Notes under the pieces: generated by a model | Seen by the model: only the letters and a program-made list of their open reading frames with translations | Told to the model about the DNA's origin: nothing | Database searches by the model: none | Assembly (NCBI GenBank): GCA_045612365.1 | Contig: JAZKYY010000008.1 | Span: 1-64,000 of the forward strand | DNA: 64,000 nt | Source of the DNA: RGIG9608 sp045612365 | GTDB lineage: Bacteria; Bacteroidota; Bacteroidia; Bacteroidales; Paludibacteraceae | Direction: 5' to 3' | Part shown: piece by piece, positions 8,686 to 16,914 of the stretch | Position numbering within the stretch: position 1 is the first letter of the stretch | Layout: every line of letters begins with the position of its first letter | Made by a program: the position numbers and the translations under genes

Positions 8686-9411
8686 TTATTTAGAATAGGT
8701 CCGTTGTTTCTTTTTGAAATCAAAGACATAACCTACAGAAAGCGTAAAAACTCCTTGGCGATACGTTTCTTGCAGCGACCCGCTTGCCAAATTACCCAAA
8801 GCATAAACATAAGCTTTATTCTTTGCTAAATTGTTGATACTATACTGTTAACTTGTTCGGAAAAGAATATTTTTATACTTCACATTCACTCCAAAATCAG
8901 CTGCTACCTCAAACATCGAAAGATAATTGTCTTTGCCAAAAATCACGGTTTCGTCTATTTCGGTATCCATTAGAGGTTTTTTGAATTCGTTGTCGAGATA
9001 AGCATAATCCCTCGCCTCTAATCCAAAATTCAATGACGGACCTACAAAAAACGACAATTCAACATCTTTAATTTGATGATAATAGTAGATATGCAACGGT
9101 GCAGACACATAGTACAACGTACGTTTGTAAATAATATCAGAAGCATTTCCTTCGGCCGAAATACGAAAATCGCCTCCTCGCATTGTTGACAAAACAGAAA
9201 TATCAAATCCTAAATATGGATGAAAATTCCACGAAAAAATCGGTCCTACCACAAAACCTGAAGTTGGAGTTTTCTTAAAATGAATCTTATCCGAATCAAT
9301 AGAAGGATAGGCATTTGTAAGAGCGTAACCTCCCAAAAGTCCTATGCTCTGAGACCACAATGAAGACGCTAACGTAGCAGCCAAAAAAAGTAAACCTAAA
9401 CGTTTTTTCAT
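8686..9411 (-). pseudogene. outer-membrane beta-barrel protein (PF13568-like) interrupted by an in-frame TAA
   Basis: Reading leftward from the ATG at 9411, 187 codons encode a signal peptide (MKKRLGLLFLAATLASSLWSQ) and barrel strands of the porin-family/OMP_b-brl_2 type, then a TAA falls at 8850-8848. The same frame continues without another stop for 53 more codons (...QYSINNLAKN...GVFTLSVGYVFDF...) to a TAA at 8688-8686. The continuation ends in a typical final strand (LSVGYVFDF). The intact product would be 241 residues, ending 12 nt before the sulfatase start. One substitution (for example Tyr codon TAT/TAC to TAA) explains it. Losing the last strand should prevent barrel closure. A sequencing error is the alternative. 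Confidence 0.85.
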
Positions 9412-9869
9412 TGAACAACTTCAACTAATTCTAATTCTTTAAAAAACAAAGTAGAAAATGGAGGCACTACATAATTTCCATAAATATCTTTGGTACCGGA
9501 CTCTCCATAACCCAATTCACAAGGTAAACACACTCTCCACTTCGACTCTCTATCCATCTGGAGCAAAGCATTTTGAACCCCAATAGGATAATTCAAAACA
9601 TATCCCATTGTGTCTATAGACGTAAAATCCGTACCATCTGCCATTACAGCTTTGTATCGAATTTTAACCAAAGAGTTTCGATTTGGGCGAGCGCCATAAC
9701 CTCCTACAATCTCCTTTCTGTAGATTCCAGAATCATCCAATCCGAGTTCGTTGCTTTTTACCGTTGTTGCCAGAAAACTTTCATTTGCATCTTTCCATAC
9801 CTGAAAGTTTTCTTTACAGGAAGTAAGCCACAAGACAAGAAGTACGACAATGAAATAATTTCTTTTCAC
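9408..9869 (-). CDS. FKBP-type peptidyl-prolyl isomerase, lipoprotein
   Basis: This 153-residue protein begins with a lipoprotein signal (VLWLTSCKEN, Cys18) and contains an FKBP domain of about 85 residues: VKIRYKAVMADGTDF, GVQNALLQMDRESKWRVCLPCELGYGESG and VPPFSTLFFKELELVEV. It probably acts as a folding helper at the periplasmic face. The stop of this gene overlaps the start of the barrel gene by 4 nt (ATGA), which suggests that it folds the neighbouring outer-membrane protein. A leftward -7 box (TACCTTTG, 9903-9896) lies just upstream. Confidence 0.87.
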   Translation of the reverse strand: MKRNYFIVVLLVLWLTSCKENFQVWKDANESFLATTVKSNELGLDDSGIYRKEIVGGYGARPNRNSLVKIRYKAVMADGTDFTSIDTMGYVLNYPIGVQNALLQMDRESKWRVCLPCELGYGESGTKDIYGNYVVPPFSTLFFKELELVEVVQ

Positions 9870-10191
9870 TTGAACTTTTTTCTACAAATACGTCGCAAAG
9901 GTACAATAAAGAATCGAAAAAAACATTATCCATAAAATCGTTAGTAACAATAAAAGAAAATCTACTTTTTATAAAATTATTTTTATCACTGTCCTGATTT
10001 GGCAGTCTTGAAAAATATTTTTGCGAACGATTTAAAAAAAGATTTAACATGATTAACGAAAAACAATTTTCAACTTTAGAGGAGTGTTGCCATTTTGCAA
10101 AAAACTTGATGCTACTTCCTCCAAAAGAGCGTTTAGCTAGGGTTTGAAAGCCTTATAATGTTTTATAATTTTTTTAAACTAATTAAATAAT
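9870..10191. other. 322-nt intergenic region between divergent units
   Basis: Contains the leftward -7 box for the FKBP gene (9903-9896), a rightward -7-like box TATTTTTG (10016-10023) and a 32-codon ORF at 10049-10147. Nothing else is recognisable. Confidence 0.5.
10049..10147 (+). CDS. possible 32-residue leader peptide or small protein
   Basis: ATG at 10049 opens a 32-codon frame (MINEKQFSTLEECCHF... ending ERLARV) that stops 44 nt before the sigma-fragment gene. A rightward -7-like box TATTTTTG sits at 10016-10023, about 26 nt upstream, though its -33 partner (TTTG at 9998) is too close. Two adjacent Cys are notable. I do not recognise the peptide; it could be a leader, a remnant, or chance. 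Confidence 0.35.
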   Translation: MINEKQFSTLEECCHFAKNLMLLPPKERLARV

Positions 10192-10557
10192 ATGGAACCA
10201 ACTAAGAAAGAATTACAAGAACTTGTAGCCTCTATGCCACAAGTGGAAGTTAAAGGTATTTTAACCGACGAACAAGAGAAGGCTCTTATTCGTAAATTCC
10301 AAAACGGAGATTTAGATGCTCTATCCGAATTGCTTGAAGCTAATATCCATTTCGTAGTTACTATTGCCAAAATCTACAAGGAAAAATGCGATTTCCTTGA
10401 GATGCGAGAAATAGTAGCAGCTGGAACTGAAGGCTTAGTTGTCGCAGCAGAAAAATATCCATGTGAAGAAGATTTTCGTTTTCTTTCATATGCTATCTTT
10501 TGGATTCGTCAAAGTATCATCGATCGCGATTCGGATAAGGACGAGTTTGGATTTTAG
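10192..10557 (+). CDS. sigma-70 region-2-only protein
   Basis: The 121-residue product aligns by eye with the segment of primary sigma factors from the end of region 1.2 to region 2.4: LTDEQEKALIRKFQNGDLDALSELLEANIHFVV, the EG-x-GLV helix, and FLSYAIFWIRQSIID, which matches the -10-melting helix (F-x-SYA-x-WIRQ-I). Regions 3 and 4 are absent: the frame ends in DRDSDKDEFGF and a strong terminator follows 78 nt later (10635-10654), so this is not a frameshifted full-length sigma. It could bind core polymerase beta' and compete with or modify sigma, or be a relic. Its expression signals look intact. Confidence 0.75.
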   Translation: MEPTKKELQELVASMPQVEVKGILTDEQEKALIRKFQNGDLDALSELLEANIHFVVTIAKIYKEKCDFLEMREIVAAGTEGLVVAAEKYPCEEDFRFLSYAIFWIRQSIIDRDSDKDEFGF

Positions 10558-10627
10558 AGAATTATATTGACTCAGCACTTAATGTCAAATATGAGAAAGT
10601 GCATAATCATAGAAACTGACATATTAC

Positions 10628-10662
10628 AAAAAAAGAAGTTACCTAGGTAACTTCTTTTTTCC
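10628..10662. terminator. bidirectional terminator between convergent genes
   Basis: A perfect 20-bp palindrome (10635-10654, GAAGTTACC/GGTAACTTC arms) flanked by A-run and T-run serves the sigma fragment gene and the DUF4301 gene. Confidence 0.85.
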
Positions 10663-10665
10663 CTT

Positions 10666-12186
10666 TTACTGATGTTGTTCCCTCAAAAGATCATTCACTA
10701 TTTTTACCGGATTGAATGTCTCTATAGGCACTTCCACAAAAATAGTATTCCAATTACTCATTGCTCCGTTCCAAAGACCAGGAAGCTCAAGTGCTTTCAG
10801 TTCCTTTCCTTTATATGATTTTTGAGAAATAAAACCTGTTTGCTTATCTACGTAGTTCAACAAATTGAACTTTTCTCCACTATAATCACGCACGGCACAA
10901 ACCAAATCTACTGGATTAAAATGTGTTGACGCCGACATCAAACCTGCTTGCAAAGGATCTTTTGTATCAATTTGCGAACTTTCCAAAATTTGAGGAGCAG
11001 ACACATTGTCACCATCAAAAACCAAGAAAGGTCCTCCACCTGGCTCTCCCAAATTGCGAACAACTCCACAAACACGAATTGGACGATTAAATTTCTTTAT
11101 CAAAAACTCAATCCACTCCTCTCTACTCATCTCGTTTTGCTCATAAATATTGAGCATATTGTGGCAGAATGCTTTTGCACTTTCTATTAAATCATCGCTA
11201 ACTTCTGCTTTATTTTCAAGTTGCTTCAAATATTCAAAAATCTGATTTTGAACTCCAACCAACAATCCTGCAAGCACCTTTTTATACTCTACAGTAGGAG
11301 CTTTAAGTTTATCGGGCACAACATTATCTATATTTTTGATAAAAATGATGTCTGCATCTATATCATTCAAATTCTCAATCAAAGCCCCATGACCTCCAGG
11401 ACGAAAAACTAAGTTTCCCTCATCGTCTCTAAACGGATTGTTCTCCATATCGGCAGCAATAGTATCTGTAGATGATTTTTGTTCCGAAAAGTCCACAGAA
11501 AAACTCATACCATAGCGTTGTTCGTACTTAGGGATTTCTGTTTTAATCAAGAATTTGAACAATCCTAAATGTTCCGACGATATCGTAAAATGAATATTAA
11601 CCTCACCACTTGCATTACCGGCATAAAGCGCACCTTCAAGCAAATGCTCCTGAACCGAAGTCCTCTTTTCCGATGGATAGGTATGAAATTTAATCAACCC
11701 TTTTGGCAATGATCCATAATTAAGTCCTTGTTTTTCAAGCAAATTACGAACAACCGTTTTATATTGCTTCGCTTCAATAAGATCTTTTACCGAATTATTG
11801 TCATTTCTAAAACAAGCCTCATTCAAGTCTTCATAAAAAGGAAAACTTTCTATATGGTTAAAGAAAATCAATTCTTCCGTAGTGGTTGGTTCTTCAGTTT
11901 CTTTCTCCAAGAATTCAAACAACCCTTTGAACATACGAGTTGCTGCACCGGAGGCCGGAACAAACTTCACTATTTTATTATTGCTCTTCAAATAATTTTT
12001 CCAATCGGCCATAAATTCCGATTTCGCTTTTTCCGAAAGCACCAACACTCCCCCATTCTCTTCCGAAGCAATGTCTTTTATCTTCAGTTTTGGGAAACCT
12101 GTCTTAAAAAAGTTCAATTGTTCACCAATTTGCACTTCTGAAATGTTCTTCTTTTTTAGAATCTCTAAATCGTTTGTACTAAACAT
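10666..12186 (-). CDS. DUF4301 family protein
   Basis: A 506-residue cytoplasmic protein matching the Bacteroidota DUF4301 family by its conserved stretches: KFVPASGAATRMFK near the N-terminus, LPKGLIKFHTY, FRPGGHGALIENLN, and GEPGGGPFLV. The FVPASGAATRMFK and FRPGGHGALI motifs resemble nucleotidyltransferase-type loops, but no activity is established that I know of. A TTG 9 nt upstream is possible; the ATG at 12184-12186 is preferred. It is transcribed alone, facing the sigma fragment. Confidence 0.88.
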   Translation of the reverse strand: MFSTNDLEILKKKNISEVQIGEQLNFFKTGFPKLKIKDIASEENGGVLVLSEKAKSEFMADWKNYLKSNNKIVKFVPASGAATRMFKGLFEFLEKETEEPTTTEELIFFNHIESFPFYEDLNEACFRNDNNSVKDLIEAKQYKTVVRNLLEKQGLNYGSLPKGLIKFHTYPSEKRTSVQEHLLEGALYAGNASGEVNIHFTISSEHLGLFKFLIKTEIPKYEQRYGMSFSVDFSEQKSSTDTIAADMENNPFRDDEGNLVFRPGGHGALIENLNDIDADIIFIKNIDNVVPDKLKAPTVEYKKVLAGLLVGVQNQIFEYLKQLENKAEVSDDLIESAKAFCHNMLNIYEQNEMSREEWIEFLIKKFNRPIRVCGVVRNLGEPGGGPFLVFDGDNVSAPQILESSQIDTKDPLQAGLMSASTHFNPVDLVCAVRDYSGEKFNLLNYVDKQTGFISQKSYKGKELKALELPGLWNGAMSNWNTIFVEVPIETFNPVKIVNDLLREQHQ

Positions 12187-12256
12187 ATCTATCAAGTTTT
12201 TTCTGCTCCAAAAATAAATTATTATTCCACAGAAAAAAAATTTTAATAAAAAAACA

Positions 12257-12264
12257 TAACTTTG
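12257..12264 (+). promoter_or_regulatory. -7 box upstream of the ArsG/DsbD-like gene
   Basis: TAACTTTG at 12257-12264 lies 40 nt before the start codon. No clear TTTG is seen at the -33 distance. Confidence 0.45.
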
Positions 12265-12303
12265 CTAATCAAAAAAAATCTTATTTAGTTCTCGTCAAAC
12301 AAA

Positions 12304-13020
12304 ATGGACTTTCTGCTATCAATAATTCAAAATAGCACATCACCTGTTTTAGTTGCATTTTTGCTAGGTTTATTTGTAAACATCAGCCCTTGTCCACTAT
12401 GCACGAACATCACAACACTTGCCTTTTTAGGGAAAGATTTAGGCAATAAAAAAAAACTTTTACGAAATAGTTCTCTCTACGTTTTAGGAAAAATTTCGGC
12501 ATATACAATTTTAGCCACATCTCTTTACTTCATAGCAGACAAACTAAAAATCAGAAACCTATTTGAATCTTATGGAGAAAAAATTTTAGGAATAATTCTC
12601 ATCGTTGCAGGAATTTTGCTACTCGATGTCATAAAATTTCATAAACACAACGAAAACTGCAACCACAAACATTTTTCTCCACAAAGTTTTTTCATCAAAA
12701 AAGGAGCCTTTTGGTTAGGTGTTGCATTTGCATTAGCATTTTGTCCTTATAGCGGAGTTATTTATTTTGGGATGTTGCTTCCGCTAAGTTTGGAGTCTGC
12801 ATGGGGATTTGTTCTTCCTATAATATTTTCAATGGGAAGTGTACTCCCTGTTCTTATCATCATTGGATTATTAGCATATAGTTCGTTCTCTCTCAAATCT
12901 TTGCAAGATAAACTAAATGCCATCAACATTTATTTACAACGTATCTGTGCATTTGTATTTCTGCTTGTAGGCATTTACATTTTTTTGTCAAGTTTTGGAG
13001 TTTTAGAGCATCATCATTAA
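12304..13020 (+). CDS. DsbD/CcdA-like (ArsG-type) membrane transporter
   Basis: The 238-residue protein has about six to seven hydrophobic segments and the pattern of the cytochrome-c-biogenesis/DsbD-beta superfamily. A Cys-rich turn (ISPCPLCTN, containing C-x-x-C) sits in helix 1 and a second Cys-Pro (AFCPYSG) in helix 4. A His-rich loop (KFHKHNENCNHKH) lies mid-protein and the C-terminus ends HHH. Relatives annotated as ArsG-type efflux permeases have this size and Cys-Pro pattern; others pass electrons across the membrane. Metal or thiol transport is inferred. It is followed after 70 nt by the sigma54-type regulator, which has its own promoter. Confidence 0.75.
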   Translation: MDFLLSIIQNSTSPVLVAFLLGLFVNISPCPLCTNITTLAFLGKDLGNKKKLLRNSSLYVLGKISAYTILATSLYFIADKLKIRNLFESYGEKILGIILIVAGILLLDVIKFHKHNENCNHKHFSPQSFFIKKGAFWLGVAFALAFCPYSGVIYFGMLLPLSLESAWGFVLPIIFSMGSVLPVLIIIGLLAYSSFSLKSLQDKLNAINIYLQRICAFVFLLVGIYIFLSSFGVLEHHH

Positions 13021-13034
13021 AACATTGTGGAGAA

Positions 13035-13067
13035 TTGCTCCAACTTGCATAAAAATAAGTACTTTTG
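13035..13067 (+). promoter_or_regulatory. promoter of the sigma54-type regulator gene
   Basis: TTG (13035-13037), a 22-nt spacer and TACTTTTG (13060-13067) precede the start codon at 13091. Confidence 0.5.
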
Positions 13068-13090
13068 CTCTTTCTTTGATAAAAAAAGTT

Positions 13091-14341
13091 ATGCAACAAT
13101 CGGAAATTCAAAGTATAAAACAACGTTATGGAATCGTGGGCACCGCTCCTCAACTTGATCAAGCAATTGATATTGCAGTGCAAGTTGCGAGTACCGATTT
13201 GTCTGTATTAATTACTGGAGAAAGTGGAGTAGGAAAAGAAAACTTCCCACAAATTATTCATCAACATAGTTATCGCAAGCACAATAGTTATTTTGCAATC
13301 AACTGCGGTGCTATTCCAGAGGGAACAATAGATTCCGAACTTTTTGGACATGAAAAAGGAGCTTTTACAAGTGCCACCTCCGACAGAAAAGGATATTTTG
13401 AAATAGCGAATGGAGGAACAATTTTTCTAGATGAAGTTGGAGAATTGCCTCTTTCTACTCAAGTAAAATTGCTTCGTGTTCTAGAAGCAGGAGAATACAT
13501 TCGAGTTGGTTCGTCAAAAGTTCAAAAAACCGACGTAAGAATCATTGCAGCAACAAATGTAAACCTACAAAAAGCCATTCAAAATGGGCAATTCAGAGAA
13601 GATTTATTTTATAGATTGAATGCAGTTCCCATTTATGTTCCACCTTTGAGAGAACGCAAAAATGACATTTTATTACTTTTCCGCAAATTTGCTTCTAATT
13701 TCTCGGAAAAATATAACATGCCTCCAATAAAACTCACTGAAGATGCACAAAATCTATTGACTCATTATTATTGGAAAGGAAATATTCGCCAACTGAAAAA
13801 TGTTACTGAACAAATTTCCATTATTGAGCAAAATAGAGAAATTACGTCAAGCGTATTGCAACACTATTTACCTCAAGAAGAGGCTATTTATTCTCCAGCA
13901 TTGCTGCTTGATAATCAATCAAACAACGATAAAAAATCATTCAGCAGCGAAAGGGAAATTTTGTATCAAGTGTTGTTCGACATGAAAAAAGATATGAATG
14001 ACCTAAAAGCTTTAGTTAATATTCTTATGCAACAAAAAGATGTAAACATTGACATCTCGCCTGCTTCAGGAACATTAATGAAGATAGATTCAGTCATTTC
14101 ACCAAAAATAGAAAAAGAAAATTCTACGTCCTTCAACGGAAGAATTATTCAACCATCAGACAATAACATACAAGACACCGAAGAATATGTAGAAGAGACA
14201 CTTTCTCTTGCCGAAACAGAAAAAAACACCATTATAAAAGCACTGGAAAAACATAATGGTAAGCGCAAAGCAGCCGCTCAAGATTTACAAATTTCGGAAC
14301 GCACACTTTTTAGAAAAATAAAAGAATATGGATTGGATTAG
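13091..14341 (+). CDS. sigma54-interacting AAA+ transcriptional regulator with Fis-type HTH
   Basis: A 416-residue protein without a receiver or sensor domain. It carries a central AAA+ domain (Walker A GESGVGKE near residue 50, Walker B TIFLDEVGEL, R-finger region REDLFYRLN) and a C-terminal Fis-like helix-turn-helix (GKRKAAAQDLQISERTLFRKI). The sigma54 contact loop reads GAFTSA rather than GAFTGA. Start at 13091 is chosen because the longer frame would begin within the promoter. Its last 14 nt overlap lptE, an arrangement common in Bacteroidota, which suggests that it is co-expressed with envelope genes. Role: probably activates sigma54 promoters, target genes unknown. Confidence 0.9.
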   Translation: MQQSEIQSIKQRYGIVGTAPQLDQAIDIAVQVASTDLSVLITGESGVGKENFPQIIHQHSYRKHNSYFAINCGAIPEGTIDSELFGHEKGAFTSATSDRKGYFEIANGGTIFLDEVGELPLSTQVKLLRVLEAGEYIRVGSSKVQKTDVRIIAATNVNLQKAIQNGQFREDLFYRLNAVPIYVPPLRERKNDILLLFRKFASNFSEKYNMPPIKLTEDAQNLLTHYYWKGNIRQLKNVTEQISIIEQNREITSSVLQHYLPQEEAIYSPALLLDNQSNNDKKSFSSEREILYQVLFDMKKDMNDLKALVNILMQQKDVNIDISPASGTLMKIDSVISPKIEKENSTSFNGRIIQPSDNNIQDTEEYVEETLSLAETEKNTIIKALEKHNGKRKAAAQDLQISERTLFRKIKEYGLD

Positions 14342-14849
14342 AAGAATATCTGTTGTATGTTGCCTTGTGGTAATTGCTTTCATACTTAAATCTTGTGCTG
14401 TTTCATTTAAGTTCAATGGTACATCTATTGATTATTCAAAAATCAAAACCATTTCAATTGCCGACTTCCCAAACAAAGCCACATTGGTTTATCCACCAGT
14501 TGCAATACAGTTAAACGAAGCGTTACAAGATATTTATCGCAAACAAACACGTTTAGAGATTCTAGATCGCAATGGAGATTTGGAAGTTGAGGGAGAAATA
14601 ACGGGATATTCTCTACAACCTCTTTCAATTAGAAGCGATGCTTACGCTGCAGAAACAAGGTTAACTTTGACAGTGAGGGTTCGATTTACCAATAACAAAA
14701 ATCCAGAAGAGGATTTTGAACAATCTTTCTCGGCATTTCAAAATTTCGAAAGTAGTAAGATGCTTACCGATGTTCAGGATGAGTTGATTACAGTGATGAT
14801 TGATGAAATTGTGGACCAAATCTACAATAAAACTGTTGCTAATTGGTAA
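14328..14849 (+). CDS. lptE: LPS-assembly lipoprotein LptE-like
   Basis: The 173-residue product has an N-terminal hydrophobic signal with a lipobox (ILKSCAVSF) and the LptE family layout of Bacteroidota: SIDYSKIKTISIADFPN, then Y-P-P-x-A, LQDIYRKQTRLEIL and a long amphipathic tail. LptE plugs the LptD barrel at the outer membrane and helps insert LPS. The start overlaps the regulator gene by 14 nt, and rsgA follows after 10 nt, so the genes from 13091 on are likely one transcript. Confidence 0.85.
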   Translation: MDWIRRISVVCCLVVIAFILKSCAVSFKFNGTSIDYSKIKTISIADFPNKATLVYPPVAIQLNEALQDIYRKQTRLEILDRNGDLEVEGEITGYSLQPLSIRSDAYAAETRLTLTVRVRFTNNKNPEEDFEQSFSAFQNFESSKMLTDVQDELITVMIDEIVDQIYNKTVANW

Positions 14850-14859
14850 ACACTTAAAT

Positions 14860-15780
14860 ATGTCTGAAAACAAAGGAGTTGTAGTCAAAAACACAGGAAA
14901 ATCCTATTGGGTACGCACACAAAATGGTGCAACTACGGAGTGTTTTATCAAAGGCAATTTCAGAATTAAAGGAATAAAAAGCACAAACCCAATTGCCGTT
15001 GGAGATATTGTAGATTTTGATGACAACAATCTTATTTACAACATATACGAAAGAAAAAATTATGTTGTTCGCAAACCAACCAATCTCTCAAAACAACTTC
15101 ATATTATTGCTGCAAATATCGACCAATCACTATTGATTGTAACTCTAAAAGAACCTGAAACATCAACTACCTTTATTGATCGATTTTTGGCAACTTGCGA
15201 AGCCTACAATGTAAATGCAATACTTGTTTTCAATAAGATAGATTTACTAAACGAGGAAGAAAAAGAATATCTTGATGCTATAAAATTTTTATATGAAAGT
15301 ATTGGTTATAAATGCGTTTGCATTTCCGCTATAGACAAAAATGATTCCAACCAAATAAAATCTCTTCTGCAAAACAAAACATCATTGCTGTCGGGTAATT
15401 CTGGTGTAGGAAAATCAACAATTGTAAATGCGGTTATAGAAAAAAACATCACTCGAACTGCAAACATCTCGGCATATCACCACAAAGGAATGCACACCAC
15501 CACTTTCTCCGAAATGTTTCAGATTGATGAAGATACATTCATAATAGACACTCCAGGAATTAAAGGTTTTGGCACCGTTGATTTTGAAAAAGGACAAGTT
15601 GGGCATTATTTCAAAGAAATTTTTGAAGCATCAAAGGAATGCCGTTTCGACAATTGTACCCATACTCACGAACCAAATTGCGCGGTTCTTCAAGCAATTG
15701 AAAATCAAAGAATTTCAGCATCTAGATACCAAAGTTATTTGAGTATTCTAGAAGACTCTCAAAAAGAAAAATACCGATAA
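14860..15780 (+). CDS. rsgA: ribosome small subunit-dependent GTPase A
   Basis: 306 residues: N-terminal OB fold, then a circularly permuted GTPase with the order G4 (NKID, 125-128), G1 (GNSGVGKS, 179-186) and G3 (DTPG), which is diagnostic of RsgA/YjeQ. A C-terminal zinc knuckle follows (C-x6-C... CRFDNCTHTHEPNC). It checks late 30S assembly. A longer frame begins inside lptE; the ATG at 14860 gives the standard N-terminus. Confidence 0.96.
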   Translation: MSENKGVVVKNTGKSYWVRTQNGATTECFIKGNFRIKGIKSTNPIAVGDIVDFDDNNLIYNIYERKNYVVRKPTNLSKQLHIIAANIDQSLLIVTLKEPETSTTFIDRFLATCEAYNVNAILVFNKIDLLNEEEKEYLDAIKFLYESIGYKCVCISAIDKNDSNQIKSLLQNKTSLLSGNSGVGKSTIVNAVIEKNITRTANISAYHHKGMHTTTFSEMFQIDEDTFIIDTPGIKGFGTVDFEKGQVGHYFKEIFEASKECRFDNCTHTHEPNCAVLQAIENQRISASRYQSYLSILEDSQKEKYR

Positions 15781-15799
15781 AATCTACCGACTACTAAAA

Positions 15800-16912
15800 G
15801 TGGCAGCTATCTACATACATATTCCTTTTTGCAAAACACGATGCACGTATTGCGACTTCCATTCAGGAACTGATTTTTCTTTGAAAAAAGAATATATTGA
15901 AGCACTAAAAAAAGAAATTTTTCTACGAAAAAAATATCTAGAAAATCAAAGTATAAAAACAATATATTTGGGAGGAGGGACTCCTTCGCTTCTTGAATTT
16001 GAAGATTTAGAAAACATATTTGACACATTAAATCAAAATTTCAATCTTTCTTCTTGCGAGGAAATCACACTCGAATGCAACCCAGACGATTTATCAGAAC
16101 AATATATCCAAGAACTTAAAAACCTTCCTATCAATCGTTTGAGCATTGGCATTCAGAGTTTTAATGACGACGAATTAAAATACATCAACCGACGCCACTC
16201 TGCAGAGCAAGCAGAAAAAGCTGTAAAACATTGCCAACAAAATAGCTTCTCAAACATAAGTATCGATCTAATATTCGGTCTTCCTTTTCAAACTCTAGAA
16301 TCATTTGAACATAATTTAGATAAAGCAATTGCACTTAACGTTCAACATATTTCAGTTTATGGTTTAACCTTTGAAAATGGGACAAAAATAGAACAACAAA
16401 GACAACTAAAACTATTCAACGAGATTGATGAAGAAACTTCTATCCTGATGTACCAAACTGCAATTGAAAAACTGACTTCTAATAGATTTGAGCACTACGA
16501 AATCTCCAATTTTGCAAAACCAGAAAAGAGATCGAAACATAATTCTTCGTATTGGAACGGAACTCATTATTTGGGATTAGGTAGTGGAGCACATTCTTTC
16601 AATGGCATATCAAGGCAATGGAACGTTTGCAATACAAAACAATACATCTCACTTTCTGATTATTTCGAGACAGAACAACTATCTCTAGAAGACATCTATA
16701 ACGAACTAATAATTACTAATTTACGCAAAAAAGAAGGTATTTCTCTTGATATGATTTCTAAAAAATTTGAAGGCTACATCTATAATCATTGCAAAAAAAT
16801 GACTCAACACTTTTTAGGTAATCAATTACTAGAAGAGAAAAATAATCATTTGAAATTAACACAAAAAGGAATACTTTTGTCTGATAACATAATACAAGAT
16901 TTGATGATTTAG
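15800..16912 (+). CDS. hemW: HemW-like radical SAM protein (coproporphyrinogen oxidase-related)
   Basis: 370 residues with the cluster motif C11-x3-C15-x2-C18 (FCKTRCTYC), GGGTPS in the SAM site and ECNPDD. The C-terminal HemN_C-type domain is present. This short form, starting almost at the cluster motif, corresponds to HemW, a haem-trafficking chaperone, rather than the true anaerobic coproporphyrinogen III dehydrogenase HemN. Translation starts at a GTG (15800). It ends 2 nt before the Nif3 gene, so the two are coupled. Confidence 0.92.
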   Translation: MAAIYIHIPFCKTRCTYCDFHSGTDFSLKKEYIEALKKEIFLRKKYLENQSIKTIYLGGGTPSLLEFEDLENIFDTLNQNFNLSSCEEITLECNPDDLSEQYIQELKNLPINRLSIGIQSFNDDELKYINRRHSAEQAEKAVKHCQQNSFSNISIDLIFGLPFQTLESFEHNLDKAIALNVQHISVYGLTFENGTKIEQQRQLKLFNEIDEETSILMYQTAIEKLTSNRFEHYEISNFAKPEKRSKHNSSYWNGTHYLGLGSGAHSFNGISRQWNVCNTKQYISLSDYFETEQLSLEDIYNELIITNLRKKEGISLDMISKKFEGYIYNHCKKMTQHFLGNQLLEEKNNHLKLTQKGILLSDNIIQDLMI

Positions 16913-16914
16913 TT

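Noticed and set aside
8158..8829. 223-residue open frame on the plus strand
   Set aside because: Antisense to the sulfatase, whose motifs are unambiguous.
10192..10557. Frameshifted full-length sigma factor
   Set aside because: A terminator lies 78 nt after the stop and no region 3/4 coding remains in any frame.
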